A stretch of 5,766 nt of DNA, from assembly GCA_004296785.1 (NCBI GenBank), contig SCVU01000139.1, positions 1 through 5,766 of the forward strand, given 5' to 3'. The stretch is from Planctomycetota bacterium (lineage in GTDB: Bacteria > Planctomycetota > UBA1135 > GCA-002686595). How positions within the stretch are numbered: the first letter of the stretch is position 1; each line of letters opens with the position of its first letter. The notes under the pieces are model-generated. The model was given only the letters and a program-made list of their open reading frames with translations, was not told the DNA's origin and made no database searches. The position numbers and the translations under genes are program-made. Below are positions 5,538-5,766 of this stretch, in pieces.

Positions 5538-5766
5538 CGAAGCCCGGCGCGTCGAGCGCCGCGAGCACGCGCTCGAGGTCGGCCTCAGTGTGATCGCCCA
5601 TGTGACCGACGCGGATCGTCTGGCCCTTCAGTCGCCCGTAGCCGTTCGACACGACGTAGCCCGCCTTGCGCGCGCTCGCCAGACGCGCGACGGCTTCGCC
5701 CGGCCCGACGCGGATCGTCGACACGGTGGGGGAGTGGTAGCCATCGCGACTGAACATCGCGAGCGA
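5515..5766 (-). CDS. class-V aminotransferase (alanine-glyoxylate/serine-pyruvate type), C-terminal part
   Basis: The gene runs leftwards and its 5' end is beyond the window; the visible 83 codons end at TGA (5515-5517 on the minus strand). The frame stays open to the right edge, reading SLAMFSRDGYHSPTVSTI, so the in-frame Met at 5755-5757 is internal. The C-terminal domain has SPTVSTI, a helix AVARLASARKAGY, then SNGYGRLKGQTIRVGHMGD followed by DLERVLAALD. The G.G.LKG...R.GHMG motif is the hallmark of the fold-type I PLP enzymes of the alanine-glyoxylate, serine-pyruvate and PucG group; the Arg in TIRVGHMG binds the substrate carboxylate in that family. The PLP lysine lies outside the window. 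Substrate cannot be decided from this part. The gene converges on the lipoprotein gene with a 23-bp overlap of coding ends. Confidence 0.88.
   Translation of the reverse strand, partial: SLAMFSRDGYHSPTVSTIRVGPGEAVARLASARKAGYVVSNGYGRLKGQTIRVGHMGDHTEADLERVLAALDAPGFATASTTR
5545..5561. terminator. GC hairpin at the convergent gene ends, weak terminator candidate
   Basis: CGGCGC (5545-5550) and GCGCCG (5556-5561) form a perfect 6-bp stem with a five-base loop, starting 8 bases after the stop of the lipoprotein gene. No T-run follows on the plus strand. It lies within the aminotransferase coding end (around its LDAPG residues). It is the only stem at the end of the three-gene run and might pause polymerase, but GC-rich coding sequence often gives such stems. 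Confidence 0.25.

Overview
This is a GC-rich, densely coded bacterial chromosomal window. It contains exported proteins, with a Tat signal, a Sec signal and a lipobox all present, so the host has a Gram-negative-type or otherwise secretion-rich cell plan. A DUF5703/GH95-like glycosidase lipoprotein beside several secreted proteins of unknown function would fit Planctomycetota, or another high-GC lineage such as Myxococcota. No taxonomic marker here settles this, so the assignment is only a suggestion.

Layout. (1) Bases 2-196 hold the 3' end of a gene whose C-terminus resembles the TIM-barrel protein EboE. (2) A good sigma70-type promoter (TTGACA, 17 bp, TAACTT) has its -35 box over that gene's stop codon and reads into a complete tRNA-Glu(UUC) gene at 318-395 with an encoded CCA end. 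(3) About 280 bp of non-coding, hairpin-rich DNA follows. (4) A Tat-exported aldo/keto-reductase-fold protein lies at 676-1647; its catalytic Tyr and Lys positions appear to be replaced. (5) After a 54-bp gap with a TAGAAT box close to the start codon, a three-gene run begins: a secreted protein of unknown function (1702-2742), a membrane-anchored DUF3465 protein (2746-3192) and a large DUF5703/GH95-like lipoprotein (3192-5537). The genes are separated by 3 bp and then overlap by 1 bp. (6) A class-V aminotransferase gene enters from the right on the minus strand and overlaps the lipoprotein gene tail-to-tail by 23 bp.

How they fit together. The three-gene run is very probably one transcript with translational coupling. 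All three products are predicted to act at or beyond the cytoplasmic membrane, and the last one probably cleaves a carbohydrate. The roles of the first two are unknown. The tRNA, the upstream EboE-like gene and the convergent aminotransferase have no visible functional tie to this run. I see no mobile element, CRISPR array, phage gene or defence system. The most distinctive signals are the apparently catalytically altered secreted aldo/keto reductase, a hairpin that would hide the ribosome binding site of the lipoprotein gene, and the near-leaderless start of the three-gene run.
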